Part shown: one piece after another, positions 6,334 through 7,314 of the stretch
Layout: every line of letters starts with the position of its first letter
Position numbering within the stretch: position 1 is the first letter of the stretch
From: Pseudomonadota bacterium
GTDB lineage: Bacteria; Pseudomonadota; Gammaproteobacteria; Xanthomonadales; Xanthomonadaceae
Direction: 5' to 3'
Assembly: GCA_023392975.1 (NCBI GenBank)
Contig: JAEWNA010000076.1
Coordinates: forward strand, 1-7,314
Length of the DNA: 7,314 nt
The notes under the pieces: model-generated
Database searches by the model: none
What the model saw: the letters and a program-made list of their open reading frames with translations, nothing else
What the model was told of the DNA's origin: nothing
Made by a program: the position numbers and the translations under genes

Positions 6334-7314
6334 GCGCGGGCCTCGCGGGCGGCAGTACCGTGTGCGGCCGCCATGTCCGCGATCGCCGCGCGGGTCGAGG
6401 CGCGCGCGGCGGCGTCGGCGGCGATCAGGGCGTCGAGCGATCCGGCAGCGGCGTTCGGCATGCGTTGCAGGGCGTCTTCGACCAGGTCGGGGATGGACAG
6501 GAAACCGATTTCGCCCTGAAGAAAGGCTGAAACCGCCTCCTCGTTGGCGGCGTTGAGGGTCGCCGGCGCGGCGCCGCCCGCAGCCAGCGCGGCATAGGCC
6601 AGGCGCAGGCAGGGGAAGGCGTCCGTGTCCGGCGCTTCGAAGTCGAGCCGACCCTGCGCCAGCAGGTCCAGCGATTCGACGCCGGAGGCGATCCGCTCCG
6701 GCCAGGCGAAGCCCACCGCGAGCGCGGTGCGCATGTCGGGCAGGCCCAGCTGGGCGAGCGTGGAGCCGTCGATGAACTCGACCAGCGAGTGGACCAGGCT
6801 CTGCGGGTGGACCAGCACGCCGATGCGCTCGCCCGGCAGGCCGAACAGGTGGTGGGCCTCGATGACTTCGAGCCCCTTGTTCATCAGCGTCGCCGAATCG
6901 ACCGAGATCTTCGGGCCCATCGACCATTTCGGGTGGGCGACAGCCTGGGCCGGGGTCACGCCCGCCAGCTCGGCGCGACTGTGCCCGCGGAACGGCCCGC
7001 CGGAGGCGGTGAGCCGGATCCGCGCCAGCCCGGCACGGGCCTCGGCGTTCGGCAGGCACTGGAAGATCGCGTTGTGCTCGCTGTCGATCGGGACGATGGT
7101 CGCGCCGTGCTCGCGGACCGCGGCCATCAGCAGCTCGCCGGCCAGCACCAGCGATTCCTTGTTCGCCAGCAGCAGGCGCTTGCCGGCGCGGGCGGCGGCG
7201 AGGGTCGAGGACAGCCCGGCGGCGCCGACGATGGCAGCCACCACGGTGTCGCTGCCGGCGTCGGCGGCGAGGGCGTCGATCGCCGCGGCCCCGGCGTGCG
7301 CCTCGGTGGCGAGG
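6330..7314 (-). CDS. dxr: 1-deoxy-D-xylulose 5-phosphate reductoisomerase (5' end outside window)
   Basis: Dxr (IspC) converts 1-deoxy-D-xylulose 5-phosphate to 2-C-methyl-D-erythritol 4-phosphate with NADPH. This is the committed cytosolic step of the MEP isoprenoid pathway, which feeds quinones and undecaprenyl phosphate. 327 residues are visible; comparison with the E. coli enzyme (398 aa) suggests about 70 N-terminal residues, with the NADPH-binding GxTGxxG loop, lie beyond 7314. The visible part starts just before the family motif VVAAIVGAAGL, followed by LLANKES, DSEHNAIFQ, ASGGPFR, WSMGPKISVDSAT, MNKGLE, HPQSLVHS, PDMRT and NAANEEAVSAF. The metal ligands equivalent to E. coli D150, E152 and E231 are present at visible residues 77, 79 and 149. 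The GTG at 7244 lies inside the conserved VVAAI motif and is not the start. The TGA stop overlaps the rseP ATG by 4 bases (ATGA), suggesting translational coupling. Identification is secure. Confidence 0.97.
   Translation of the reverse strand, partial: LATEAHAGAAAIDALAADAGSDTVVAAIVGAAGLSSTLAAARAGKRLLLANKESLVLAGELLMAAVREHGATIVPIDSEHNAIFQCLPNAEARAGLARIRLTASGGPFRGHSRAELAGVTPAQAVAHPKWSMGPKISVDSATLMNKGLEVIEAHHLFGLPGERIGVLVHPQSLVHSLVEFIDGSTLAQLGLPDMRTALAVGFAWPERIASGVESLDLLAQGRLDFEAPDTDAFPCLRLAYAALAAGGAAPATLNAANEEAVSAFLQGEIGFLSIPDLVEDALQRMPNAAAGSLDALIAADAAARASTRAAIADMAAAHGTAAREARA

Noticed and set aside
5089..6519. A 476-codon plus-strand open frame opposite rseP and the dxr 3' end.
   Set aside because: It is another GC-driven antisense shadow. 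The residue composition is skewed to Ala, Arg, Gln, Asp and Gly, there are no motifs, and it crosses the boundary of two real genes.
6334..7059. In-frame upstream opening of rseP that would give a 704-residue dxr-overlapping fusion.
   Set aside because: The translation upstream of MMIAEG is an Arg/Ala/Gly-rich out-of-frame reading of dxr, and RseP from 6333 already has the family's length.

Overview
All six genes lie on the minus strand, so transcription runs from position 7314 towards 1. In that order they are dxr (5' end outside the window), rseP, bamA, lpxD, fabZ and lpxA (3' end outside the window). This is the conserved gammaproteobacterial cell-envelope locus. The very high GC content, the direct bamA-lpxD junction without skp, and the protein sequences suggest a member of the Xanthomonadaceae (Lysobacter, Luteimonas or Xanthomonas type). 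That taxonomic call is inference from gene order and protein character, not from a marker gene.

Region 7314-4945 holds dxr and rseP, joined by a 4-base ATGA overlap. Dxr makes 2-C-methyl-D-erythritol 4-phosphate for isoprenoids, including the undecaprenyl carrier. RseP is the site-2 intramembrane protease that releases sigma-E when outer-membrane assembly fails. A 131-base gap without a convincing promoter leads to bamA (4813-2357), the central subunit of the outer-membrane protein insertion machine. The 173-base gap after bamA holds a 13-bp GC-rich hairpin, probably a terminator, and a perfect TATAAT box 29 bases upstream of the lpxD start. The locus therefore probably splits into an upstream dxr-rseP-bamA unit and a downstream lpxD-fabZ-lpxA unit.

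Region 2183-1 holds lpxD, fabZ and lpxA, packed tightly: a 4-base overlap, then a 10-base gap. LpxA and LpxD perform the first and third steps of lipid A synthesis using 3-hydroxyacyl-ACP. FabZ dehydrates the same 3-hydroxyacyl-ACP pool towards phospholipid fatty acids. The cluster therefore sets the balance between lipid A and phospholipid, next to the machinery that inserts and monitors outer-membrane proteins.

I see no mobile element, CRISPR array, RNA gene, broken gene or uncharacterised system; this is core housekeeping DNA. The points worth a second look are modest: a predicted C10-type acyl ruler in LpxA (Met170), a rearranged cysteine-bearing loop in BamA, and the terminator/promoter boundary between bamA and lpxD. 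The many long open frames on the plus strand and in other minus frames are best explained by high GC content and codon bias.
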